A stretch of DNA of 22,905 nt from Thermohalobaculum sp050330995. GTDB lineage: Bacteria; Pseudomonadota; Alphaproteobacteria; Rhodobacterales; Rhodobacteraceae. The notes below the pieces were generated by a model. The model did not search any database, was not told the origin of the DNA, and saw nothing but the letters and a program-made list of their open reading frames with translations. The stretch's first letter is position 1, and every line of letters starts with the position of its first letter. Shown one piece after another: positions 7,999 through 15,323 of this stretch. The stretch is taken from NCBI GenBank assembly GCA_050330995.1, contig JBHJHI010000084.1:1-22905 (forward strand), written 5' to 3'. Made by a program: the position numbers and the translations under genes.

Positions 7999-8430
7999 AT
8001 GAAGAGAACCGCCTCGGCCGTCTGGCGCGGCGACCTGCCCTCGGGCGAGGGCGCGATGTCGGCGCCCTCCAAGGTGCTCGACACCACGCCCTACTCGTTC
8101 AAGACGCGCTTCGAGGAGGGCGTCACCGGCACCAACCCCGAGGAGCTGATCGCCGCCGCGCACGCGGGCTGCTTCTCGATGGCGCTCAGCCACGAGCTGG
8201 CCGAGGCCGGCCACAAGCCCTCCTCGGTCGAGACGACGGCCAGCGTCGAGATCGTGCCCGTCGAGGGCGGCTTCTCGATCACGGGGATCCACCTCGACAC
8301 CGACGCGACGGTGCCGGGCATCGACAAGGGCGAGTTCGACCGCATCGCCGCCGCCGCCAAGGCCGGCTGCCCGGTCTCGAAAGCGCTCGCCTCGGTCGAG
8401 ATCACGCTCGACGCCAGGCTGACGACCTGA
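7999..8430 (+). CDS. osmC: OsmC family peroxiredoxin
   Basis: This 143-residue protein has the length of E. coli OsmC. It begins MKRTASAVWRGDLPSGEG, and the two redox cysteines are C58 in AAAHAGCFSMAL and C124 in AKAGCPVSKAL, positions nearly identical to the family pattern. The protein is a cytoplasmic thiol peroxidase that reduces organic hydroperoxides. The ATG at 7999 is preceded by GGAGAG at a good distance, whereas the open frame extends 50 codons upstream in sequence without family similarity. An EcfG-type promoter lies upstream, so induction by general or osmotic stress is likely. The gene ends 30 bases before the convergent glycosyltransferase gene, with a strong hairpin between them. 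Confidence 0.93.
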   Translation: MKRTASAVWRGDLPSGEGAMSAPSKVLDTTPYSFKTRFEEGVTGTNPEELIAAAHAGCFSMALSHELAEAGHKPSSVETTASVEIVPVEGGFSITGIHLDTDATVPGIDKGEFDRIAAAAKAGCPVSKALASVEITLDARLTT

Positions 8431-8435
8431 GCCTC

Positions 8436-8462
8436 GACCCGGGCGGGAGAGCCGCCCGGGTC
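8436..8462. terminator. Hairpin between convergent osmC and glycosyltransferase genes
   Basis: GACCCGGGCGG (8436-8446) and CCGCCCGGGTC (8452-8462) form a perfect 11-bp stem with a 5-nt loop (GAGAG). It lies between the osmC stop and the end of the carotenoid operon, with one arm inside the glycosyltransferase stop codon. It could terminate transcripts from both sides. No clear U-tract is present on either strand, so its efficiency is uncertain. Confidence 0.6.
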
Positions 8463-9570
8463 AGGTCTCGTAGGAGCGTCCGCGCCACGCCACCGGCGTG
8501 CCGCGCCGCGCCGCCCTGAGCGCCGAGGCGTTGATCGCGAGCAGGTGCAGCACGCCCGCGGGGTGGACCAGCACCGTCGAAGGCGCGTGCGCGCAGCGAA
8601 GCGCGATCGCCGCCCGCGCGACGAGCAGCAGCACGAAGGCCCAGAGCCCCTCGGCCGGGACCGCCGCGCCGAGGGCCGCGGCGAGCGCCAGCGCCACCGG
8701 CAGGACGTGGCCGCCGACCAGCAGCACAGACCAGACCGGCAGGCCGACCGGCGTCGCCATCCCCTCGGTCGCGTTCTTGGCGAAGCCCTCCCAGACCTGC
8801 CGCGCGTCCGCGTACATCCGGCACGAGGCGAGGCCGGTCAGCTCGACCAGATCGGTGCGCCGGCCCGCGCGGCGGAAGGCGCGCGGCAGCGTGATGCCGT
8901 CGTGGCGCGAGTGGCGCACCGCGCCATGGCCGCCGACCGCCGCCCAGGCGTCGCGACGCGCGCAGAGGCACTGCCCGCAGCCGACCGCAAGCCCGGTGAA
9001 GCGGAATACCCGCGCGAGCGCCACGGGGAAGTAGCCGTAGATCAGCACGTGCATGAGCGGCACCACCAGCCGCTCGGCCAGCGTGCCGGTGATCTGGCGC
9101 GGGAAGCCCGAGACGAGATCGAGACCCTCCGCGTCCAGCCGCTCGGCGAGGCGCGCGCAGGCCTCCGGGCCGAGGCGCACGTCGGCGTCGAGGAACACGA
9201 GGACGTCGTGGCGCGCCGCTTCGCCGAGGCGCTGGCAGGCGTGCTGCTTGCCGTTCCAGCCGGCCGGGAGCGGCACGCCCCGGATCAGCCGCACACGCGC
9301 GTCGCGCTCGGCGCGGCCCTCGACGATCGCCGCCGTGGCGTCGGTCGAGCCGTCGTCGAGTACCACCACCTCCAGATCGACGTCGCGGCTCGCGAGCGCC
9401 GCGTCGACCGCCTGCCCGATGTTGGCCGCCTCGTCGCGTGCGGGGATCAGCACCGAGACGGCATGGCGCCGCGTCGGGGCCGGGGGCGGGCGCAGCACGG
9501 CGAGGTTGATCGCCGCCAGCGACGCGAACAGCCCCGCGAGCCAGAGCGCGGCGATGGATAGCAGGTCCAT
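8461..9570 (-). CDS. CrtQ-like family 2 glycosyltransferase (carotenoid operon)
   Basis: This 369-residue GT2 (GT-A fold) enzyme has an N-terminal membrane helix (about residues 4-26) and C-terminal helices (about 278-325 and 335-350). Family motifs are SVLIPARDEAANI (39-51), DDGSTD (72-77), PAGWNGKQHACQRL (102-115), the DAD metal site (128-130) and a QVWEGFAKN motif (258-266) equivalent to the QxxRW region. Length, membrane topology and the GWxGK stretch resemble CrtQ, which transfers glucose to a diapocarotenoic acid carboxyl group at the cytoplasmic membrane. It is the last gene of the operon; its ATG lies four bases after the acyltransferase stop. Hopanoid or other lipid glycosyltransfer is an alternative, but two desaturases and an acyltransferase in the same operon favour a carotenoid substrate. 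Confidence 0.85.
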   Translation of the reverse strand: MDLLSIAALWLAGLFASLAAINLAVLRPPPAPTRRHAVSVLIPARDEAANIGQAVDAALASRDVDLEVVVLDDGSTDATAAIVEGRAERDARVRLIRGVPLPAGWNGKQHACQRLGEAARHDVLVFLDADVRLGPEACARLAERLDAEGLDLVSGFPRQITGTLAERLVVPLMHVLIYGYFPVALARVFRFTGLAVGCGQCLCARRDAWAAVGGHGAVRHSRHDGITLPRAFRRAGRRTDLVELTGLASCRMYADARQVWEGFAKNATEGMATPVGLPVWSVLLVGGHVLPVALALAAALGAAVPAEGLWAFVLLLVARAAIALRCAHAPSTVLVHPAGVLHLLAINASALRAARRGTPVAWRGRSYET

Positions 9571-9574
9571 GGGG

Positions 9575-10357
9575 TCACTCCGCCATGTGCTCGGGTTCGA
9601 AGCGCTTGCCCGCGAGGCGCGCGCGCGCCGCCTCGATCGCGCCCCAGATGCCGCCCACCCCGCCGCGATCGCTGACCAGCGTCTCGAAGGCGTCCGCCCG
9701 GCGCGCGATCGCGTCGGCCGCGAGCGCGTCGAGCGTCGTCTCCAGCCCGGTCTCCAGCGCCGTCTGCCAGGCGGCGGCGGAGGCGCGGTCGGCCGGCTCG
9801 ACCGCCGGTCCGAAGCGGGCGAGCGCCTCGGGCCGCGCCTCGGTCCAGAACGGGTACTCGAGCGCGAGCGGCACCGCGACCGCGTCCGGTCGGGCGGCCA
9901 TCAGGTGCGCGAGGCCGCGGCGGAGCCGGACCGGGCGCACGCGCGGGTCGGTGAACTCGCCCTCGGCGGTGATCCAGAGCATGCGGTGGCCGGCCGCGAG
10001 CACGCCGCGCGCGGTTTCGAGGAACGGCCGCGCGGCGGCGCGGTCGCCCTTCGGCACGCCGAACAGGCCGATGCGGCGCATGAAGGGATAGCGCGCCAGC
10101 TGCTCGGCCTCGATCGGGCCGTAGCCCTCGCGATCCGGAAACAGCGCGCCCTGGAGCACCATGAAGAACGCCGGGTCCCACCAGGCCGGATGGTTGGTGT
10201 AGATCACGAGCGGGCGCATGGACGCGTCCGGTCGTTGCTCGCGCGCGAGGCGCACGGCGCGGAACGCGCCGCGCATCTGCCGGCGCATCACCCAGACGAA
10301 GAACCGGCAGAGCCGGGGGTCGCGGCGGGCCACGACCGCCGGGGCCGCCTCGCTCAT
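9575..10357 (-). CDS. PlsC-type lysophospholipid-like acyltransferase (carotenoid operon)
   Basis: This 260-residue protein contains the acyltransferase HxxxxD motif as NHPAWWD (H56, D61) and an EGEFTDPR motif (132-139) in the position of the glycerol-phosphate acyltransferase EGxR block. A hydrophobic segment, RPLVIYTNHPAWW, precedes the active site. Its ATG overlaps the TGA of the upstream desaturase gene (ATGA). By context it would esterify the sugar of a glycosyl carotenoid with a fatty acid, the role played by the unrelated CrtO in Staphylococcus. Ordinary 1-acylglycerol-3-phosphate acyltransferase activity is the alternative but less likely inside this operon. Substrate assignment is inference; the fold assignment is firm. 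Confidence 0.86.
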   Translation of the reverse strand: MSEAAPAVVARRDPRLCRFFVWVMRRQMRGAFRAVRLAREQRPDASMRPLVIYTNHPAWWDPAFFMVLQGALFPDREGYGPIEAEQLARYPFMRRIGLFGVPKGDRAAARPFLETARGVLAAGHRMLWITAEGEFTDPRVRPVRLRRGLAHLMAARPDAVAVPLALEYPFWTEARPEALARFGPAVEPADRASAAAWQTALETGLETTLDALAADAIARRADAFETLVSDRGGVGGIWGAIEAARARLAGKRFEPEHMAE

Positions 10358-11928
10358 TCGGCGGCGACCCGTGCGTCCTCGCGCAGCGTCGGCGCGGGCA
10401 CCGCCGTCGGCGTCACGCCGCCGAGGTCGCGGTCGAGCGTGTCGGCCGCGATCCAGCCCGACATCAGCGCCATCGGCATCCCCGGCCCGGGGTGGGCCGA
10501 GCCGCCGGCGAGGTAGAGCCCGCGAAGCTCGCGCGAGCGGTTGCCCGGCTTGAACGCACCCATCCAGCGTCCATGGCTCGCGAGGCCGTAGATCGCGCCG
10601 TCGAGCACCTTGTAGCGCTCGTGGATGTCCTGCGGCGTCAGCGCGCGCTCGATGACGATGCGCTCCTCGATGTCGCCCATTCCGGCCGCGCGGGCGAGCT
10701 TGTCGAGGATCGTGCGCCGGTACGTCGGCAGCATCTTCTGCCAGTCGTGGCGCGAGCGCAGGTAGGGGGTGTGCACTAGGATGTAGAGCGCCTCGCCGCC
10801 CTCCGGCGCGACCGCGGCTTCGGTGCGCGCGGGCGCGGCGATGTAGGCGGTCGGGTCCGGCGCCGGCTCGCCCTCGTCGTAGATCGAGGCGAACTCGGCG
10901 TGCGCATCGCGCGAGAACACGAAGTTGTGGTGGGCGAGGTGCTCGTAGGCGCGGCTCAGACCGAGGTAGAGCACGACGCCCGAGCAGGCCGCCTCGCGCT
11001 TCGTCCTCGCGAAGGCCCGGCCCGGCTTGCCGCCGACCAGCTCGCGGTAGGTGCGAACGCTGTCCATGTTGGAGACGACCGTGTCGAGCGCGACCCGCTC
11101 GCCGCGCGCGGTCTCGACGCCCGAGACCTTCTCGCCGTCGTGCACGATGGCGGTGACGTCCTCGCCGGTGCGGATCTCGACGCCCATCTCCTCGGCCAGG
11201 CGCGCGAGCGCGAGCGGCACGGCGCGGGTGCCGCCCATCGGGTACCACGCGCCCTCGCCCACCTGCATCTGCGCGATGGCGCAGAGAACGGCCGGCGAGG
11301 CGAACGGCGAGGAACCGACGTACTGGATGAAGTGGTCGAGCATCTGCGCGACCCGCTCGTCCTTCACCGAGCCGCGCACGGTGCCGCCGACGGTGGCCGG
11401 CATCCTGAGCGCCAGCACGTCGCGCAGCGTCGCGAGGCTCATGGACGTCTTGAAGTCCATGGTGTCGCGGATGTCCTGCACCGACTTCCAGAAGAAGAAG
11501 CGGTCGGAGATGTCGGCGAGGCGCTCGGAGACCTTCAGGAACGCCTCGTAGCCCTCGACCGAGCCCGGCGAGAAGCGCTCCAGCTCGGCGCGCATCGCCT
11601 CGGGCTTGTCGCGCAGATCGAGCACCGAGCCGCCCTCGAAGAAGCAGCGCCACTGCGGGTCGAGGCGGACGAGATCCAGCTCCTCGTGCATCCGCCGCCC
11701 GGCCTCGCCCATGATGCGCTCGAGCACGCGGGGCACGGTCAGGATGGTCGGCCCCATGTCGAAGCGGAAGCCGTCCCCCTCGAGCACCGCCGCCTTGCCG
11801 CCGATCCAGTCGTTCTTCTCGAACAGCGTGACGTCGTGGCCGCGCGCGGCGAGCGTCACGCTCGCCGCGAGCCCGCCGAGCCCGGCGCCGATCACGCCGA
11901 CGCGGTTGCGGTCCGAGATATCCTTCAT
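10354..11928 (-). CDS. Phytoene desaturase-family FAD oxidoreductase B (CrtI/CrtN/CrtP superfamily)
   Basis: This 524-residue protein starts MKDISDRNRVGVIGAGLGG, with the Rossmann GxGxxG at residues 14-19 and an FEK at the end of the second strand. Superfamily hallmarks are FRFDMGPTILTVP (55-67), YPMGGT (229-234) and the C-terminal FAD motif LYLAGGSAHPGPGMP (471-485). Its ATG overlaps the TGA of desaturase A (ATGA). With two such enzymes next to an aldehyde dehydrogenase, one is expected to desaturate the polyene (CrtN-like) and the other to oxidise its terminal methyl group (CrtP/CrtNb-like). This paralogue is the weaker match to a plain desaturase because its C-terminal motif reads SAHPGPG rather than THPGxG. 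Which does which cannot be settled by eye. It is likely membrane-associated. Confidence 0.88.
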   Translation of the reverse strand: MKDISDRNRVGVIGAGLGGLAASVTLAARGHDVTLFEKNDWIGGKAAVLEGDGFRFDMGPTILTVPRVLERIMGEAGRRMHEELDLVRLDPQWRCFFEGGSVLDLRDKPEAMRAELERFSPGSVEGYEAFLKVSERLADISDRFFFWKSVQDIRDTMDFKTSMSLATLRDVLALRMPATVGGTVRGSVKDERVAQMLDHFIQYVGSSPFASPAVLCAIAQMQVGEGAWYPMGGTRAVPLALARLAEEMGVEIRTGEDVTAIVHDGEKVSGVETARGERVALDTVVSNMDSVRTYRELVGGKPGRAFARTKREAACSGVVLYLGLSRAYEHLAHHNFVFSRDAHAEFASIYDEGEPAPDPTAYIAAPARTEAAVAPEGGEALYILVHTPYLRSRHDWQKMLPTYRRTILDKLARAAGMGDIEERIVIERALTPQDIHERYKVLDGAIYGLASHGRWMGAFKPGNRSRELRGLYLAGGSAHPGPGMPMALMSGWIAADTLDRDLGGVTPTAVPAPTLREDARVAAE

Positions 11929-13502
11929 GCCGGCATCCCCGCGAGCGACTTGGCGGCCGGTGCCGCCTCCAGGTCCAGATCCTCGGCCATCAGCCGCGAG
12001 GTGATGCGCGCCGATTCGAAGATGGTCGGCAGCCCCGAGCCCGGATGGGTGCCGCCCCCCGTGAGATAGACGCCGTCGAGTTCCTCGAAGCGGTTCTGCG
12101 GGCGCAGGTGCAGCATCTGCCCGAGGTTGTGGGCGAGGTTGAAGGTGGCGCCGCGATAGATCGAGAGATCGCTCTCCCAGTCGGCCGGCGTGACCATGCG
12201 CTCGGTGACGATGCGGTTCTCGATGTCGGTGACGCCGAGCTTCTCGAGCCGGGCCAGCACCTTCTTGCGGTACTGCGGCGCGAGCGCCGCCCAGTCGGTG
12301 CCGCCCTCCTGGTTGCCGACGGGGGCCAGCACGTAGAGCGTCGAGCAGCCCTCGGGCGCGAGCGTCGGATCGGTCACGCAGGCGTTCTGCACGTAGATCG
12401 TCGGGTCCTCGGGCGCGCGGTGCTCCTCGATGTCGCGCAGGTTGCCGAGGTAGTCCTCGGAGAGATTGATCGTGTGGTGTCCCAGGGAATCGACCGTCCC
12501 CTTCAGCCCGAGGTAGAGCATGAAGGTCGAGCAGGAGTAGCGCTTCTTCGCGAGCTTCCTGTTCGACCAGCGCCGGCGCTTCTCGTCGGGGACGAGGCGC
12601 TGCATGGCGTTCGCGAAGTCGGCGTTCACCACCACCGCGTCGGCCGGGTAGACGCCCGAGCGCGCGCGCACCCCGGCGGCGCGGTCGCCGTCGAACAGCA
12701 TCGCCTCGACCCCGTCGGCGAGGCGGATGTCGACGCCCATCTTCGTCGCCACCCGCGCCATCGCCTCCAGGAGCGCCGCGCAGCCGCCGACGGGGTGGAA
12801 CACGCCGTGGCCGTATTCGACATGCGCCAGGATCGTGAACAGCGACGGGCACTTGAACGGCGACATGCCGAGGTACTTCGACTGGAAGCTGAACGCGAGG
12901 CGCACCCGCGGGTCCTCGAAGTGACGACCGAGATCCTGGTCCACCGTCGCCCAGGGCCGGAACATCGGCAACGCGCGCAGGATGTCGCGCTTAAACCACG
13001 AGCCGAGCCCGAAGAAGGGGCGCTCCAGGATCGGGTAGAAGCGGTCGAACTTCTTGGCGTTGTCGGCGAGATAGGCCTCGACGTGCTCGGCGTCGCGCGG
13101 GCTGATGCGCGCGACCTCGCGCTTCAGCGCCTCCGGGTCGGCGCTCGCGCGGATCGCGCCGCCCGACTCGAACACGATGTCGTACATCGGGTCGAGCCGC
13201 TTCAGCTCGACGTGGTCCTCCAGCCGCTCGCCGCAGCTCTCGAAGATCTCGGAGAGGATCTTCGGGTAGAGAAAGAAGGTCGGCCCGAGGTCGAAGCGGA
13301 AGCCCTGATCCTCGATCGCCGAGGTGCGCCCGCCGACGCGGTCGCGCGCCTCCAGCACGGTGACGCGCGCGCCAGAGCGCGCCATCATCATCGCCGTGGC
13401 GAGCCCGCCCGGCCCGGCCCCCACCACGACGACGCGCGGCCCTCGCGCCTCGTCGGGGCGCGTGCCCTCCGCCGGTGTCGGGGTGAGCCTTTCGTGTCGC
13501 AT
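11925..13502 (-). CDS. Phytoene desaturase-family FAD oxidoreductase A (candidate CrtN-like diapophytoene desaturase)
   Basis: This 525-residue enzyme is the first gene of the carotenoid operon. The Rossmann motif GAGPGG is at residues 28-33, followed by LEARDRVGGRT (50-60), FRFDLGPTFFLYP (68-80), FHPVGG (235-240) and the C-terminal FAD motif GGGTHPGSGLP (482-492), the form typical of carotenoid desaturases. The reaction would be sequential FAD-dependent desaturation of a colourless polyene such as 4,4'-diapophytoene or phytoene at the membrane. The ATG at 13500-13502 was preferred because GAGAGG lies just upstream; an in-frame ATG thirteen codons earlier lacks a ribosome binding site. The gene diverges from the aldehyde dehydrogenase gene across 162 bp. 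No synthase for the substrate is encoded in the window. Confidence 0.9.
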   Translation of the reverse strand: MRHERLTPTPAEGTRPDEARGPRVVVVGAGPGGLATAMMMARSGARVTVLEARDRVGGRTSAIEDQGFRFDLGPTFFLYPKILSEIFESCGERLEDHVELKRLDPMYDIVFESGGAIRASADPEALKREVARISPRDAEHVEAYLADNAKKFDRFYPILERPFFGLGSWFKRDILRALPMFRPWATVDQDLGRHFEDPRVRLAFSFQSKYLGMSPFKCPSLFTILAHVEYGHGVFHPVGGCAALLEAMARVATKMGVDIRLADGVEAMLFDGDRAAGVRARSGVYPADAVVVNADFANAMQRLVPDEKRRRWSNRKLAKKRYSCSTFMLYLGLKGTVDSLGHHTINLSEDYLGNLRDIEEHRAPEDPTIYVQNACVTDPTLAPEGCSTLYVLAPVGNQEGGTDWAALAPQYRKKVLARLEKLGVTDIENRIVTERMVTPADWESDLSIYRGATFNLAHNLGQMLHLRPQNRFEELDGVYLTGGGTHPGSGLPTIFESARITSRLMAEDLDLEAAPAAKSLAGMPA

Positions 13503-13664
13503 CCGTCGCCTCTCGGAAACTCGTCTCAAGGTGCAGAACATACAGGGTAGCGGCGCAGTGCCTCCAGCGAAGGGGTCGGGGCATCGCCACGTTGTCGCAG
13601 CACCAATACGGTGGACCCAGGAACTGCGTTGTCTTCGCCCGAGGGCAAGAAGGGAAACGAGACC
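13503..13664. promoter_or_regulatory. Divergent intergenic region of the carotenoid locus
   Basis: These 162 bp separate the start of the desaturase operon (minus) from the aldehyde dehydrogenase gene (plus) and must hold promoters for both. The most AT-rich part is around 13536-13550. I see no confident -35/-10 pair on either strand; TTCGCT-N16-TACCCT on the minus strand is the best weak candidate. Shared control of both arms is inferred only from the arrangement. Confidence 0.4.
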
Positions 13665-15122
13665 ATGGCGAGAGACGACCTCGGCGAGCGCCCGCCCGAG
13701 CCGGCCGCGGCGATCGCCGACGCGCGGCGCGCGCAAGCGCCCTGGGCGGCGCGGCCGCTGGCCGAGCGGGTCGCGATCATAGCCCGCACCCGCGCGTCCC
13801 TCGCCGAGGACGCGGACGGCGTGGTCGAGGCGGTCGGCCCGATGGCCGGGCGCACGCCCGGCGAGACGATCGCCGCCGAGCTGGTGCCCCTGATGGAGGC
13901 CTGCCGCTTCGTCGAACGCCGCGCCGCGCGCCTGCTCGCGCCGCGCCGGCCGTCGTGGCGCGAGCGCTCGACGCTGATGATGGCCACGACCTCGACGCTC
14001 CACCGCGAGCCGCGCGGCGTTGTGCTGATCCTGGCGCCGGCGAACTATCGGCTGTTCCTGGCCGGCACGCAGACGGTGCAGGCGCTGGCCGCGGGCAACG
14101 CGGTGGTGGTCAAGCCCGCGCCGGGCGCCGAGGGCGCGATGGCGCTGCTCGCGCGGCACCTGGTCGCGGCCGGGCTGCCCGAGGGGCTGTTCACGGTGCT
14201 GGCCTGCGACCACGAGACCGGCGCGCGGGCGGTCGAGGCCGGCGCCGACCTCGTGGTGCTGACGGGCGGCGCCGAGACCGGGCGGCGGGTGATGGCCGCG
14301 CTCGCGGCGTCGCTCACGCCCTCGATCATGGAGCTGTCGGGCGCCGACGCCTCGGTGGTCCTGCCCGGCGCCGATCTCGCCATGGCGGCCGACTGCCTCG
14401 CCTGGGGGGTGTCGCTGAACGCGGGCATGACCTGCATCGCGCCCCGCCGCGTGTTCGCCGCCGACGGGACGGCCGAGCGGCTGGAGGCGCTGCTGGCCGA
14501 GCGGCTGGGCGCCTGCCGCCCCCGCCCGGTCGAGGCACGCCACCGCGCCGAGGCCGCGGCCCTGGTCGACGACGCGCTGGAGCACGGCGCACGCTTGGTC
14601 GGCCCCTACCCCGCCGAAGCCGAGACCATGGCGCCCTGCCTGGTGGTCGGCCCCGGCCGCGCGGCACGCATCCTGCGCGAGGCCCCGTTCGCCCCGATCA
14701 TGGCGCTGGTGCCGGTCGCGGACGCGGAGGAAGCGCTCGATCTGGACCGGCTGAACCCCTATGGCCTCGCCGCCTCGGTGTTCGGCCCGAAGCGCGAGGC
14801 CGCGGCGATCGCGGCTCGGCTGAACGCCGGCACGGTGACGATCAACGACCTGATCGCCCCGACCGCCGAGCCGTCGATGCCCTTCGAGGGGCGCGGCACC
14901 AGCGGCTTCGGCCCGACCCAGGGCGCCGAGGGGCTGCTCGCCATGACGCGGCCCAAGGTGGTCGCGCGCACCCGCGGGCGGATGCGCCCGCAGACGCGCT
15001 CCGACATCGCCGAGGACGCCGAGCTGATGGCGGGCGCGGTGGCGCTGATGCATGGCCGCCGCCGCGGCGCGGCCCTCGGCCGGCTCGCGCGGGCGCTGCG
15101 CCGGCGGCTCGGCCGCGGCTGA
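13665..15122 (+). CDS. Aldehyde dehydrogenase, candidate carotenoid (diaponeurosporenal-type) aldehyde dehydrogenase
   Basis: This 485-residue member of the NAD(P)-dependent aldehyde dehydrogenase superfamily keeps the catalytic residues: N127 in LAPANYRLFL (the family's PWNxP region), general base E223 in MELSGADA (family ELGG), and nucleophile C257 in LNAGMTCIAPRR (family GQxC). The Glu-Cys spacing of 34 equals that of the family reference. Cofactor-binding VVVKPAP is at 147-153. The tail from residue 462 is strongly basic and Arg-rich and may bind membranes. The ATG at 13665 follows an AAGGGAAACGAG purine run, while the open frame extends 18 codons upstream. Divergent placement beside the desaturase operon suggests it oxidises a carotenoid aldehyde to the acid that is then glycosylated. 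A general fatty aldehyde substrate remains possible. Confidence 0.88.
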   Translation: MARDDLGERPPEPAAAIADARRAQAPWAARPLAERVAIIARTRASLAEDADGVVEAVGPMAGRTPGETIAAELVPLMEACRFVERRAARLLAPRRPSWRERSTLMMATTSTLHREPRGVVLILAPANYRLFLAGTQTVQALAAGNAVVVKPAPGAEGAMALLARHLVAAGLPEGLFTVLACDHETGARAVEAGADLVVLTGGAETGRRVMAALAASLTPSIMELSGADASVVLPGADLAMAADCLAWGVSLNAGMTCIAPRRVFAADGTAERLEALLAERLGACRPRPVEARHRAEAAALVDDALEHGARLVGPYPAEAETMAPCLVVGPGRAARILREAPFAPIMALVPVADAEEALDLDRLNPYGLAASVFGPKREAAAIAARLNAGTVTINDLIAPTAEPSMPFEGRGTSGFGPTQGAEGLLAMTRPKVVARTRGRMRPQTRSDIAEDAELMAGAVALMHGRRRGAALGRLARALRRRLGRG

Positions 15123-15287
15123 GCCGGCCCCGTGCGAGGCGACGCCGGACGCGTAGGTCGCCGCGCCGGAGCGGTCCGAACGGACGACCGGGGCGACCAA
15201 TTCCCCGCGCTGAGATCCGCCGCGGCATGCGGCCGCGCCCCCGTGCCACGCGGTTCGGGCGCCGGGCCGGAGCGGGCCGCGCCACCC

Positions 15288-15317
15288 TTGCCGCCCGGAC
15301 CCCGGCGCGCCTAGACC
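15288..15317 (+). promoter_or_regulatory. Candidate promoter of the MFS gene, possibly giving a leaderless mRNA
   Basis: TTGCCG (15288-15293) and TAGACC (15312-15317) are separated by 18 bp. The ATG at 15324 is seven bases from the end of the -10 element, where transcription would be expected to begin. No Shine-Dalgarno sequence precedes this ATG. The two facts together fit a leaderless transcript. Confidence 0.4.
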
Positions 15318-15323
15318 GCGGCG

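Noticed and set aside
13593..13610. TGT-N12-ACG resembling a PpsR/CrtJ site (TGT-N12-ACA) in the carotenoid divergent promoter
   Set aside because: The last base differs from consensus, there is no second copy, and no photosynthesis genes are nearby; a chance match is likely.
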